A stretch of DNA of 64,000 nucleotides from Drosophila miranda (lineage: Eukaryota; Arthropoda; Insecta; Diptera; Drosophilidae), in contig NW_022881614.1 of NCBI RefSeq assembly GCF_003369915.1, positions 13,756,001-13,820,000 of the forward strand. The letters are read 5' to 3'. Of the stretch, positions 48,191 to 59,209 are shown one piece after another. The first letter of the stretch is position 1. Every line of letters starts with the position of its first letter. Both the position numbers and the translations under genes were made by a program. Under the pieces are notes generated by a model that was given only the letters and a program-made list of their open reading frames with translations, was not told the origin of the DNA and did no database searches.

Positions 48191-49039
48191 ATTTTTCTCG
48201 AATGTGCAATATTGTGGATGCAACAGATTTCGTCTTTTGTGGGGTCGGAAGGGGGTGGGGCGAAATTCTGAGATATACGTTTTATAGTGAGATCTAACAG
48301 AAGTGCGGATACCAAATTTGGTTACTCTAGCCTTAATAGTCTCTGAGATTTGTGGATGCCCCAGATTTTCGTCCTTTGCGGGGGCGGAAGGGGGTGTGGC
48401 GAAATTTGGACACGAAACGGTCAAGGTCCGATATCACAGGAGTGTGGATACCAAATTTGGTTGCTCTGGCTCTTATAGGTTCTGAGATCCTTGAACTCAT
48501 ACTTTGCAATTGGCAAAACCGACCATGAAACCTGTGTGTTAGAGAGAGACAGAGCGAGAAAGGATGAAATCGTTTTCTTGATTCTGGCTATAATAATTAT
48601 ACGATCTGGTTGAGATCTTACATTCTAAAACATATAGTCATCCTCTACGATTCTGCGTTTTTGGTTTTATCGTATCTTTAAAAATGTGCATGCCACAGAT
48701 TTTCGTCTTTTGTGGGGGCGGAAGGGGGTGTGGCGAAGTTTTGAAATATTTTTGTAGCAGTGACATATCACAGAAGTCTGGATACAAAACATCGTTGCTC
48801 TAGCTCTTATAGTCTTTGAGCACTAGGCGCTGAAGGGGACGGACAGACGGACAGACGGACGGACGGACAGACGGACAGACCGACAGACAGACATGGCTCA
48901 ATCGACTCGGCTATTGATGCTGATCAAGAATATATATACTTTATGGGGTCGGAAACGATTCCTTCTGGACGTTACACACATCCACTTTTACCACAAATCT
49001 AATATACCCCAATACTCATTTTGAGTATTGGGTATAAAA
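48191..49039 (-). repeat. DINE-1-like arm, inverted, upstream of unit 7
   Basis: Right-hand copy of 43190-43992. It retains the 38 bp that the left copy lost. GACG/GACA tract at 48837-48891. Terminus GAGTATTGGGTATAAAA. Confidence 0.85.
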
Positions 49040-50001
49040 ATGAAATCCGCGCCAGCTGGCTTGCTCAGAAATATACCGAAATACACTTCACAGTTTCAAA
49101 AAATACCAATAATATACCAAACTCCAACATACTCCTCGTTTTCTATATTCGGTTCAATATTACTAGCTAGCTGGGACCGCCTTCCTTGGACAAATAATTG
49201 TATCCGATTGATGAATCTACTCTCAACAAGATTGGTTAATTCTAAGGACACCTTTTATTTTATTGCTTATAAAATTAAAATTTGTACATTGCTGCATTGG
49301 ACAAGAGGGTGACTCCAAAGCGCGTCTTGAAAAATACTGGAAAATACTACAAAAAGCATACAAATTTGCAAGGTGTGTGAGCTAGACATGGTGTTTAAAA
49401 TAAATTATAGAATTAAATATATTTAAAAATAGTAAAATCGTGACATATAGAGGCTCATATTTATGTTAATGCGCTTAAATTATATATGTGCAACTATATA
49501 TATATGAACTTTATTTCATTTTGCAAGCCTAACTAGCAATACTTTAAAAGCAGCTTATTTAAGAATTGTATAGTTCATAGTCATTAATGCATAATTTTCC
49601 CATTCATATGCTCATCAATAATTGTATTCGTGAGCCTCTGACCCGGAAACCGTTGAACGAAAGACCCAGAAACGATATTGGGATTAAAAAACAGTACACT
49701 ACACAATTTTGACAAGAAAATTCAATTCAAAAGGTTCCCGCCAAAACCAACTGCGTGTCTGTTGAGTATCAAAATATTTGCCAAAGCAAACAAATTGTTT
49801 ATTTTATCGTTTGTCCAATCGACGTTTCACATCTCTCAAAAATGCCCATGGTTCCCCATTATGCGCCTAGTTTACATTAATTATAATAATCTTAAATGTT
49901 TGAAAAAGTGGACAGATCTTTCTTTCCTGGTCAAACATTAGGTCTTGAGGGACACTTTCAATATTTTCTTTAGCAAACCATAATTAAAATAGTGGAACTA
50001 G

Positions 50002-53000
50002 TTAGTCGGCTGTTTCGATTTTGAGAACAAATTTCTCCATTATAGCATTAAGACGCTTGCGCTCCTTGAGCTGTTGCTGCATTAGGTCTGAGATCTGTGT
50101 GCCTAGAGCCAAAAGCGCGTCCGTATTGGCTTCTGTGCGCTGGGCGTTCAAGCGAGTTTGTCTATTCATGTCCCGCATCTCCTTTGCAATGTCCATTAGC
50201 ATCGGCACCGTGCTCTCGTGTTCAATTTCTAATTCATTTACATCATTTTGAACCAGCTTGCGCTTTTTGGCAGATGGAGTTTGCGAAGTGCTAGTGCGCT
50301 CCAATTTCACGCCCATATGTCTGTCATTGATCCGGCTGGAGCAGTCATCTTCTTCCTCATCATCTTTACATAAAAAAAAATAGTACTGTAAACTTTTAAT
50401 AGCACGGTTTTATTATATGTTCTTCTTTCTTGATCGTCGTATTCGAATGAATGTGTGTTCGCATATCGATGTCGAGGACAAGTATCGATATATCGAGTAC
50501 ATTGGTATTTCTTATAATATTATCGATGAGTAAATCTTAAACTAATATTCAAATCTTATAAACTAATATTCATATCTTACATTCGGGCAACCTGACTACA
50601 GATCGCCCACGATCTACACACTAAGGCATACAGTTGGTTAAACATTTCTTATTCGGTATTGTCTTACTTAACATACTATTTCATCGATTAACAACATGAG
50701 ACCATGGTTTTAACCTTACACTCTACCCAGGGTTTAAGCCTTGCTGGTTCTAATATACTTCGGAATGGCATTTGCGTCAACTGACAGTCCTCAATGTCGA
50801 CAACCTCATAACGATCATTATCCAATACTCTATTGATCCTGTACGGTCCTCGATACTTTGGTGCGAACTTCTTATTGATCCCCGGTGTTGTGTCCACATG
50901 CCGGACTGCTACATAGTCACCAGGTTCATACTTTAATGGGGCTCTATGTTTATGGGCATACATCTTCTCATTTCTTTTCTGCGACAACCGTATGTTCTCA
51001 CTTGCTATTTTTCTTATAGTTTCCAACTCTCTAAGTTCTGATGCTAACTTCTCCTCTAGGTATTCGGTTAATTCATCTACAACGGGTCCTTTCTGGGGTA
51101 TTCCAAATAACAATGTGCTAGGTGTCTTTTTCGTACTGCTGTTAACGGAGTTATTAATGGCGTGCTCTACCTTGCTCATCAACCTATACCAATCGGCTTG
51201 CTCAAGGGGCTCTGACAGTTTTCCTAACATAGGAGTAAGAACACGATTCACCCGCTCCACTTGGCCATTCGCCTGCGGTGCACCTGTAGCTACCTTAATG
51301 TGCTCTATCCCTCTCTCCTGCAGAAAACTAGAGAACTCTAACGAGGTGAAACAGGTCCCACGATCTGATATTATCCTAGTAGGGCGACTATAGAAATCAA
51401 AATATTTACTTAAGGCATCCTTCGCTTCCCGCGTGCTGCTACTATTAACCGGGAACAATTTGACAAACTTAGTGAATGAATCTATTACCACAAGGAGGTG
51501 TTTTCGCTTAGATCTAATACTCGGCAACGGACCCAAATGATCAACATGTAGGGTATGAAAAGGAACACACGACTTTGGGATACTATGGAGCGTTCTGTTA
51601 TGGATTGTTTTAGGCATCGAGTGTAGTATACACGGTAGACAGTTTCTGATGAACCTTGCCACTTTACTTCTAATTGACGGAAACCAGTAGGTCCTCAAAA
51701 GGTCACTCACGCACTTCTCTGCGGCCAGATGTCCTAGTTTTTCGTGTGACCGCCTTATCAACTGCTCTTCCATACACATTGGTACATAGAAACATAGTTT
51801 GTTTTCACAACTCCTCTTGTAAACAATACCATCTATCATTTCAAAATCTACTTCAATTCCATCCTCTAGCATTTTTCGAATACTAACTACTTCCTTGTCT
51901 CGCATCTGTTCTGTTTGCAATATCAAATCAACATCTTCTGGCGTTGCACCTACTACCCCAACTATCAATGATTTTAGTAATCTTTCCTCCTGAAACTCTA
52001 ACTTGTCCCTCTCTACTGTATCCTCAACACATTTTTTCTCTTTATCTGAATTCCTCTTACTAATGTACTTTACTCCCCCCACCACATCGTTAACGCTTCT
52101 TCTACATTGGCTCAAATCTCTAATTTCAATCTTCGATCCATCCTCTTCCCTATATTCACTATTCTCTATGTTATCTCTACAATCACTACCAAGGTTCTCT
52201 CTATCATCAGACTTCCACCTATTTCCCAATCTACTTCCTACTGCACTTGATTCTCCACACTCAATCGCAGGGTTCTGTACGGTACTACTACGCTCTCTAC
52301 TGATATTTAATTCTCTACACTTAATCACAGGGTTCTCTACGGTACCTCTATGCTCACTACCAGGGTTGTCTCTACTTACACTATTCCTTGTATATTGCTT
52401 TCTACTCTCATCATTTTCTAAATTAGACTTTTCTAAACCGTATTTGACTCTATAACCATCCTCTAACATATTCGTCACTTGATCTTGTCTGCTCAGCGCA
52501 TCAACGTGCGCCATACTGGCTCCAGGTCTGTGCATAATGGAGTAATCATAGTTCTCTAACTCTAGGGACCACCGTGCTATCTTAGGACTAATTGACTTTC
52601 TGGTTAACGTCTGTACTAACGAATTACAATCCGTGATTATTTTGAAGGACCTATGCTCCAAATATGCTCTAAAACGCCTCAATGCATAAATTATAGCCAA
52701 TGTCTCTAGTTCGAAACTATGATAACGTGATTCTCTTTCTGTTGTTTTGCCGGAATAATAGGACACAGGGTGCATCTTCCCATCATCTTGTCTTTGCATC
52801 AGTATTGCGCCATAACCGTATGAACTTGCGTCTGTATGTAATTCCGTTTCTCTATTTGGGCTAAAAATGGCTAATACCGGAGGATTTGCCAACGCATTCT
52901 TAAGAGTTTCAAAAGTCTTCACCTGTTCTCTATTCATGGGAAACGGACCACCTTCTTTTAACAACTGCACCAAGGGCTTAGCTGTCGTCGCAAATGACAA

Positions 53001-56000
53001 CATGAAACGTCGAAAATACGAAAAGAATCCCAAGCATGAGTGCAGTGCTTTTACATTTTGAGGGACTGGGTATTTTTTCAAGGCCTCAATATGGGAATCA
53101 CTAGGAACTATTCCGTTTTGATTAACTTTATACCCCAGGAAATCGATGTTTCGATTGACAAACCTACACTTTTTTAGATTTATCTCTAAATTTTGCTCGC
53201 TAAACCGAATGCATAGTCTTTTTAATATATTCATGTGTTCTTCAACTGTTTTAGTCGCTACTAATATATCATCCATGTACACTACAATGCTTTTGTTCCT
53301 AATAAAGTCTTTCAAGAGCTCCGAAATAAATCTCTGAAAAATAGCGGATCCATTTTTTAACCCAAAGGGCATTCTCAAGTACTCATACTGTCCTTGCGGT
53401 GTCACAAACGATGTATACGGAACTGATTTTTCTTCTACGCCTTTTTGATGATACCCACTTTTCAAATCTATAATGGAAAAACAGCACTTGTTTTCTAAAA
53501 ACTCAAGACAGTCCTCAATAAGGGGCAATGGGAAATTATCTTTAACAATTCGTTTGTTCAGACCACGGTAATCGACGCACATTCGAAGTTCTCCTGATTT
53601 TTTTTTTACTAGGACCAACGAGGAAGCATAAGGAGACTCACTATGACGGATTACTTTCTTTTCTAACAGATCATCTACTATTTCAGCTACTTTCTCTCTC
53701 TCATGGTAGGATAAACGACGCGGAGTACAATGAAATGGTGTTGTTTCTGTTACACGAATCTGCATCTGATACTTTGGTGGTGCTTTAAAGTCAAATTCTT
53801 TGTGTAAATAGTATGTCTTAATAACTTCCCTACACTTTTCTGCAAGAGTGAGGCCAAATTCGAAACCTACGTTAATATGTTCCTCTTCATCAATCTCTAC
53901 CGACGCACAAAAGTTACTGAATTCGTCGCCTTGATTCATATTCTCGATGGCCATTTTGTCATTCCTTGAGTTTTCTTGTGTCTGATTTTTAAATGGATTA
54001 GAACGTTTGATTAGCTCGCTTCTTTCTGATTGATTACCATCTAACTTATCATATAGTCTTATGTTAATATTATTTTTACGTTCGGTGAATAAAGACGCGC
54101 AGGTTAAACTAATAGCTTTTTGCTTTAACGAGCTTAATGGTGTGTGTTGCTTCGCATTGATATTTTTCTTATGAACGAATTTTACTTCAATAACTTTAAG
54201 GTCATCGCGTCCCAACAATGCCGGCAAAGGCAGCATGTTATCATCTACGATGTTTAATAAAACGATATATTTCTTTGTGCAAAATTCAATATGGCACTTA
54301 AATTTTCCCCATATGGGAATTGGTTGTCCTCCTAATCCATAGTATTTCCTAACTTCATTATAGGCTTCAACTATAGCCGACTTCGGTATCAAAGACTTAT
54401 GAATAAAACTTACAGGGCTACCTGTATCAAATAGACTAAAAATACTGACGCCTCTTTGTTCACCAAACGGAAGTCATAAAGTGATTAACTGGACAGCCGC
54501 TAAATCGTCGTTGTTTTTTTCTCCTGGTCGCTCCTCATCTTGAACTGCAGCTACCCTAGTGGACATCTTTCGTTTCGGGCACTGCGAATATAGGTGGCTG
54601 GTACTCCAACAGTTAAAACATGCCCCATCCGGTCTCTTTGGCTGACTGCATTCCTTCATAACGTGCCCAAATTGCCGACAGTTGTAGCAACGCATTGCGC
54701 CACCACCTTGCTGCTGCCCAACTGCCATACTCACATTTAGTTTTCCCTTTGTCATACCTTCGCTACGAATTGCTACGACGCCAGGAGCTCTTCTGACCTT
54801 ATCATAGGTGACCATCTTGTCACGCAACTCGTTGAGTGTGCTGCAATATAGCATGGATGCTGCCATGCCCGTCTAGTCCTGCAGTCCCTCTACGATGAAT
54901 TTGACCACATCGCTCGTGGCCATGTCTGCTTGCGACGCTATGCTGCACATTGCGACGAAATATTGCAATGCGCTTTCATTATTTGCAATTTTCCGTGCCT
55001 CCAGTCGCTTTCCAATGTCCCACGCTGTCACTTTCTGCTCAAAGACGTTGAGCAATTCTGCTCGCATCAATTGCCAAGTCAAAGGCGCCACATGGTCGAT
55101 GTACGCCTTCGCCGATCCGCATAGCAGCCGCTTCGCTAATATCCAGCATTTGTACTCGGATACACCATGGAAATTCATAATGTCCTCAAAGTTACTTATC
55201 CAACTGGTTACAGCCTGGTCGTCATCTCCAGAAAATGGACGCATCAACGCCTCAATGTGTGTCAAGTCGATGCAATCTCTCGGCGTTTCCAACTCCATAG
55301 CCTCTTTCTCCGTTTTCAATATGCTTAATTTGAGATCAGCTAAGCGCTTGCGAGAAACGTACAATTGTTCCAACTGCTGCAAACGGCGCGATTCTTCTTC
55401 GTATTCATCTGATCGCATGGTCAATTTCGAACAAGCGTTGTCTTGTCGCGGCATGAATGCTTCTCGAGCCTTCTGCACATTTTCACCATATTCTTCTGGC
55501 GCCGCTTTTACTGCGTGTTGTGCACTACGGTTGTCTCTATCTATCTCGCGCTCAACCGGGACTGCAAAAATGTCTGCCTGCATAGTCTCGTCTGCGCTTG
55601 GCGCCGTATTTCCTAGCTCATGCGTGTCTTCCATGATTTTTTTTACTGCTGTACGTAATTGGTGTATGTTGGCATCTTGATCAATATATACGTTTTGCCT
55701 ACGCAATATGTCGCTAAGTTCACTTTTGGTTTTCGCTCTTATGTCTGCATAGTTCATCACAGAGTTTTTTTTTGGGCAAACCCCACACCTGATATGTAAA
55801 CTTTTAATAGCACGGTTTTATTATATGTTCTTCTTTCTTGATCGTCGTATTCGAATGAATGTGTGTTCGCATATCGATGTCGAGGACAAGTATCGATATA
55901 TCGAGTCCATTGGTATTTCTTATAATATTATCGATGAGTAAATCTTAAACTAATATTCAAATCTTATAAACTAATATTCATATCTTACAGTACATACATT

Positions 56001-56570
56001 TTTTGCGGCTTGATATTTTTGTCTTACCGTCATCTGTGGCTGTGACCTCGTCGTGGTCGGTCTTGATGTCCTGCAGTTGCAAACGGTTGGAAATTTCAGG
56101 ACGTGCCTTTGGACGAGATTCGACTACTCTGTCGGGCTTATCATACAAGTCACAGATCACGGCCACTGCATCCTCTAGAGCAGGGAGTGTATCCTGATGC
56201 AGCGAGCCTTTGCCGCAGGCATTTGAATCTTCCAGCCTGTTATTGTTAATCTTTTTACGAATGCAGCTTTTCCAGTCTTTCCATACCTATCAAGAGCCAA
56301 GTGAGATGACGGAACATAGCGCAATTGCTCGGCACTTACTCTTTTCCACTCACAAACTTCTTTGACAGGCGGACCCACGCTATTTAACTCCTTTGAAAGC
56401 CGCTTCCAGGCGGCTTCAGCTGCCAGCTTATCACCCTTGAGGTAGTTTTTGGCTATCATTGGGTGTCTCTCCATAAATGCGATGAATATGGCATCTTGCT
56501 GCGCAGTTCTGTGTTTGCCCCTGTATACAATGAGGTGGTAAGTATAAATTTTTACGAACATTTTCAACAT
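50002..56570 (-). CDS. Zeste-like Myb/SANT gene, unit 7, with LTR retrotransposon in intron 2
   Basis: Exon 1 56340-56570, exon 2 56028-56286 and exon 3 50002-50363 all have intact lengths and open frames. Intron 2 has grown from 57 nt to about 5.7 kb by the retrotransposon at 50387-55989, inserted in the same orientation as the gene. Both splice sites survive, so a normal mRNA is possible in principle. However, same-sense LTRs usually bring transcription start and poly(A) signals, so truncated or chimeric transcripts are more likely. Substitutions in exon 3 shared with unit 6 mark this lineage. Confidence 0.6.
50387..50581 (-). repeat. 3' LTR of the full-length element
   Basis: 195 bp, TGT...ACA. 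On the minus strand it follows GGTTGCCCGAA; no long polypurine tract is obvious there. Confidence 0.95.
50688..54473 (-). CDS. pol: pro-pol polyprotein (protease, RT, RNase H, integrase) of LTR element
   Basis: Open for 1262 codons after a TGA at 54474-54476. Protease active site DTGS at 54417-54428; reverse transcriptase with VDYRGLNK and YMDD (53268-53279); RNase H with TDASSYGYG near 52830; a linker of about 180 residues rich in Ser, Arg, Glu and Asn with internal repeats (about 51.9-52.5 kb); integrase with an HHCC finger, then catalytic Asp in HVDHLG, Asp in SDRGT and Glu in GQVERVN at DD35E spacing; and a GPY/F-type tail ending at 50688. All catalytic residues I can check are present. 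It has no ATG start and must be made as a gag fusion, because it is in the same frame as gag. Confidence 0.92.
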   Translation of the reverse strand, partial: LPFGEQRGVSIFSLFDTGSPVSFIHKSLIPKSAIVEAYNEVRKYYGLGGQPIPIWGKFKCHIEFCTKKYIVLLNIVDDNMLPLPALLGRDDLKVIEVKFVHKKNINAKQHTPLSSLKQKAISLTCASLFTERKNNINIRLYDKLDGNQSERSELIKRSNPFKNQTQENSRNDKMAIENMNQGDEFSNFCASVEIDEEEHINVGFEFGLTLAEKCREVIKTYYLHKEFDFKAPPKYQMQIRVTETTPFHCTPRRLSYHEREKVAEIVDDLLEKKVIRHSESPYASSLVLVKKKSGELRMCVDYRGLNKRIVKDNFPLPLIEDCLEFLENKCCFSIIDLKSGYHQKGVEEKSVPYTSFVTPQGQYEYLRMPFGLKNGSAIFQRFISELLKDFIRNKSIVVYMDDILVATKTVEEHMNILKRLCIRFSEQNLEINLKKCRFVNRNIDFLGYKVNQNGIVPSDSHIEALKKYPVPQNVKALHSCLGFFSYFRRFMLSFATTAKPLVQLLKEGGPFPMNREQVKTFETLKNALANPPVLAIFSPNRETELHTDASSYGYGAILMQRQDDGKMHPVSYYSGKTTERESRYHSFELETLAIIYALRRFRAYLEHRSFKIITDCNSLVQTLTRKSISPKIARWSLELENYDYSIMHRPGASMAHVDALSRQDQVTNMLEDGYRVKYGLEKSNLENDESRKQYTRNSVSRDNPGSEHRGTVENPVIKCRELNISRERSSTVQNPAIECGESSAVGSRLGNRWKSDDRENLGSDCRDNIENSEYREEDGSKIEIRDLSQCRRSVNDVVGGVKYISKRNSDKEKKCVEDTVERDKLEFQEERLLKSLIVGVVGATPEDVDLILQTEQMRDKEVVSIRKMLEDGIEVDFEMIDGIVYKRSCENKLCFYVPMCMEEQLIRRSHEKLGHLAAEKCVSDLLRTYWFPSIRSKVARFIRNCLPCILHSMPKTIHNRTLHSIPKSCVPFHTLHVDHLGPLPSIRSKRKHLLVVIDSFTKFVKLFPVNSSSTREAKDALSKYFDFYSRPTRIISDRGTCFTSLEFSSFLQERGIEHIKVATGAPQANGQVERVNRVLTPMLGKLSEPLEQADWYRLMSKVEHAINNSVNSSTKKTPSTLLFGIPQKGPVVDELTEYLEEKLASELRELETIRKIASENIRLSQKRNEKMYAHKHRAPLKYEPGDYVAVRHVDTTPGINKKFAPKYRGPYRINRVLDNDRYEVVDIEDCQLTQMPFRSILEPARLKPWVECKVKTMVSCC
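54474..55757 (-). pseudogene. gag: gag of LTR element, interrupted by an in-frame TAG
   Basis: Gag starts at ATG 55757 (MNYADIRAK) and runs in one frame to TGA 54474-54476, broken by TAG at 54873-54875 after EGLQD. The N-terminal part is helical and matches the mdg3/blastopia style (short N-terminal SAP-like helix, then capsid). The C-terminal part has two zinc knuckles of CX2CX4HX4C type (CYNCRQFGHVMKEC and CFNCWSTSHLYSQC, about 54.58-54.69 kb). TAG is probably an inactivating mutation. The TGA sits right where gag ends and protease begins, so it could instead be a readthrough site. All three segments share the same frame. Confidence 0.85.
55774..55794 (-). other. Primer binding site, tRNA-Leu-like
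   Basis: Directly inside the 5' LTR the minus strand reads TATCAGGTGTGGGGTTTGCC. This resembles the complement of a tRNA-Leu 3' end (TCAGG..TGGG.TT.G..CC pattern), in line with what is reported for mdg3/micropia-type elements. The match is imperfect. Confidence 0.5.
55795..55989 (-). repeat. 5' LTR of the full-length element
   Basis: 195 bp with the same ends as the 3' LTR; one difference seen, in the TATCGAGTNCATTGG segment. Confidence 0.95.
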
Positions 56571-59209
56571 TATTTACATGTTCCGTGGTTTTTTGTTTGA
56601 CTGATTGGTCAGTTTGGCCTTTGGATTCGTTGTCACAAATCTGTGTTTTTGTATCTATTAGCAGGAGTTGGACCCACTTTTACGCCCACTATCTCCACCA
56701 CTTCAGCAGTAGCAGGGACTTGAATCTCTCCAGATTTACATAAATCGGATCTATTAATTTATTTATTTACGAAATATTTATTTACCTTATCAGTGTTACC
56801 GTGAACTTATCGATCAAATATACGGTCGGACTCTTAGAAATATACCAAAATACACCGTCTCATTTTAAAAATATACCGTAAATATACTGACGAATTCAAG
56901 TTCTATTTTATATATTCCTCGTTTTTGATATTCCGTCGAATATTACCAGCTATATAGAACATTTAGCCGTGCCCACATAATTTTAGCTCATTGATGAATA
57001 CATTTTCTACACAATTGGTTAGTTTTTAGTCCTTGCTTTTATTGTATTTTGACTAAAACAAGGTTTAAACAAAATATTTCAAAAAAAAAAACAGTCGCAA
57101 TGTTGCTAGTATTTGAAGACATGATACGTGTATAGGCCTTTGTGCACCCTATTTCGTTAATTTTATATGTAGATCAACCGCAATTTATTAAGACCTTTTC
57201 TCAAATTGATATGTTTTTGACTTATTCATGTGTATTATTAGTATCTTGTATATATTTATCTCGATCCTGATACCTACTGAGCCTTGGAAGACAAACATAT
57301 TCACAAATCTATAACATCCAATTTCCCCCAGGTTATGTGTGCATGGAATTAGCAACATGTTTGTGTATGGAATGAGACTCATTATTGCAAAAGCGAAACT
57401 GCGGCGAATCGGGTGTTGCCTATATTTCAAGCTATATAGATGCCCACTTAGCTTTATCCCATAGATAAATACATTTTTTACAAGATTGCTTCTTTTAATT
57501 ACCTTAATGTATTTTATTATGACTAAAATACAGTTTTCAAGGAAATGGTGCCGCAACAGTGTGTATGGAATAGGACTCATTGTTGCTAAAGCGAACTGTG
57601 GCGAACTCAAAATCGATTCAAAAAACGACCAGTTCTTTGTTCCGTTGAATAATACTATCTATACAGAACATTCAGCCATGCCCACTCAATTTTGTACGAT
57701 TGATGAATCAATTCTATACATGATTGGCCTATTCGAAATACTTTCTTTTATTGGATTTCTATATAGCATTGAAAATTAAATTAATAGATTGATGAAATTG
57801 ACAAAAATACCATGGGAGCGCGGCGAAAACCAGTATTTCTACAGTATGACCCTCAGAAGAGCACCGAAATATACCGCCTCATTTTAAAAATATACCGTAA
57901 ATATACTGACGAATTCAAGTTCTATTTTACATATTCCTCGTTTTTGATATTCCGACGAATATTACTAGCTATATAGAACATTGAGCCATGCCCACATAAT
58001 TTTATACGCTTTATCAATCAATTTTTTACTTAACTGGCTTATTCTTAATACTTGCTTTTATTGGATTTTGCGTAAAAAGAGGTTTTAGCGAAATAAGTCA
58101 AACAAAAAACAAGTAGCGAAATAGGTCTATCAAAACAAACGAAAAAGGAAATTGCTCAATTTTGATATCCCTTGAATAATGCTGACTAACTAAATCTCTC
58201 AGCAATGCCCACATTGCTCCTCCCCACATTCATCCTGTTGATGAATAAATTTTCTACAAAATTGGATAGGTTTTAATCCTTGCTTTTATTGTATTTATTG
58301 TAAAAAAAGGTTAAAACGAAAAAGTTCACCAAAAAAAAGAGTCGCTATATTGCGTGTAAGCCGTAGTATAGGCCTTTGTACACACTATTTTGTTAATTTT
58401 ATATAAAAGTATAAATATTGATATGAAGATAAAACGTAACTAATAAAGACCTTTTCTCAAATTTACATTTTTTTAGACATATTCATGTATATGATGAGTG
58501 TTTTGTATATATATCTCGATCCTGATACCTATTCTTGTAGGGACCAAGAAGACAATAAGCTTTAAAATATCGTTGAAATATTGAAAATAATATTAAATAA
58601 TATTGAATAATAATAAAATATATTGAAAATAAATTGTTTTTGCCTGGGATGACAAACATATTAACAATTCTAGAACATCCATTTCCCCAGGGTATCCAAA
58701 ATGTTGCATGAGTCTGGCCCATACAAATTGAATGTTGGGACACTGTTGAGCTGAAAAAGGACATTGTGGCGAGGAAAAATCCCATCAGAGGAAATCCCAA
58801 AAAAATCCCACCAAACTTAAGCGCCAAATAGAAATTGGTTTTTGGTTTTCTCGTATCTTTAAAATTGTGGATGCCACAGATTTTCGTCCTTTGTGGGGCG
58901 GAAGTGGGCGGGGCGAAGTTTTGAAATATTTTTGTAGCAGTGACATATCACAGAAGTCTGGATACAAAACATCGTTGCTCTAGCTCTTATAGTCTTTGAG
59001 CACTAGGCGCTGAAGGGGACGGACAGACGGATGGACGGACAGACGGACAGACGGACAGACAGACATGGCTCAATCGACTCGGCATGATGCTGATCAAGAA
59101 TATATATACTTTATGGGGTCGGAAACGATTCCTTCTGGACGTTACACACATCCACTTTTACCACAAATCTAATATACCCCAATACTCATTTTGAGTATCG
59201 GGTATAAAA

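Larger units (their letters stand above)
50387..55989 (-). mobile_element. Full-length mdg3/micropia-like Ty3/gypsy LTR retrotransposon (5603 bp)
   Basis: Two 195-bp LTRs, differing at one seen position (GAGTACATT versus GAGTCCATT), flank gag and pol on the minus strand. The insertion is bounded by GTAC at 50383-50386 and 55990-55993, a 4-bp target duplication confirmed by the single GTAC in uninterrupted units. There is no env. The small LTRs, gag with two CCHC knuckles, and gag and pol lying in one reading frame fit the mdg3/micropia/blastopia group. LTR similarity implies a recent insertion. The coding frame is broken by a TAG in gag and a TGA at the gag/protease boundary. Confidence 0.93.
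49040..59209. repeat. Zeste-like tandem unit 7 (10170 bp, about 4563 bp without the LTR insert)
   Basis: A full unit interrupted by a 5603-bp retrotransposon plus a 4-bp target duplication. Removing these gives a length within the range of the other units. It has the 210-bp segment (about 58438-58648) and lacks the 91-bp deletion. A short deletion removes part of the GC-richer block near 56700 (CTCCACCACTTCAGCAG). Its terminal DINE-1 is at about 58838-59209 with a variant GGAC tract (59017-59065). Confidence 0.85.

Noticed and set aside
52003-52455. 150-codon Ser/Leu-rich plus-strand frame (also 46940-47392)
   Set aside because: Antisense of the repetitive RNase H-integrase linker; composition follows from the Glu/Arg-rich sense strand.
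54895-55680. 261-codon plus-strand frame
   Set aside because: Antisense of gag; the sense strand has clear capsid and zinc-knuckle coding.
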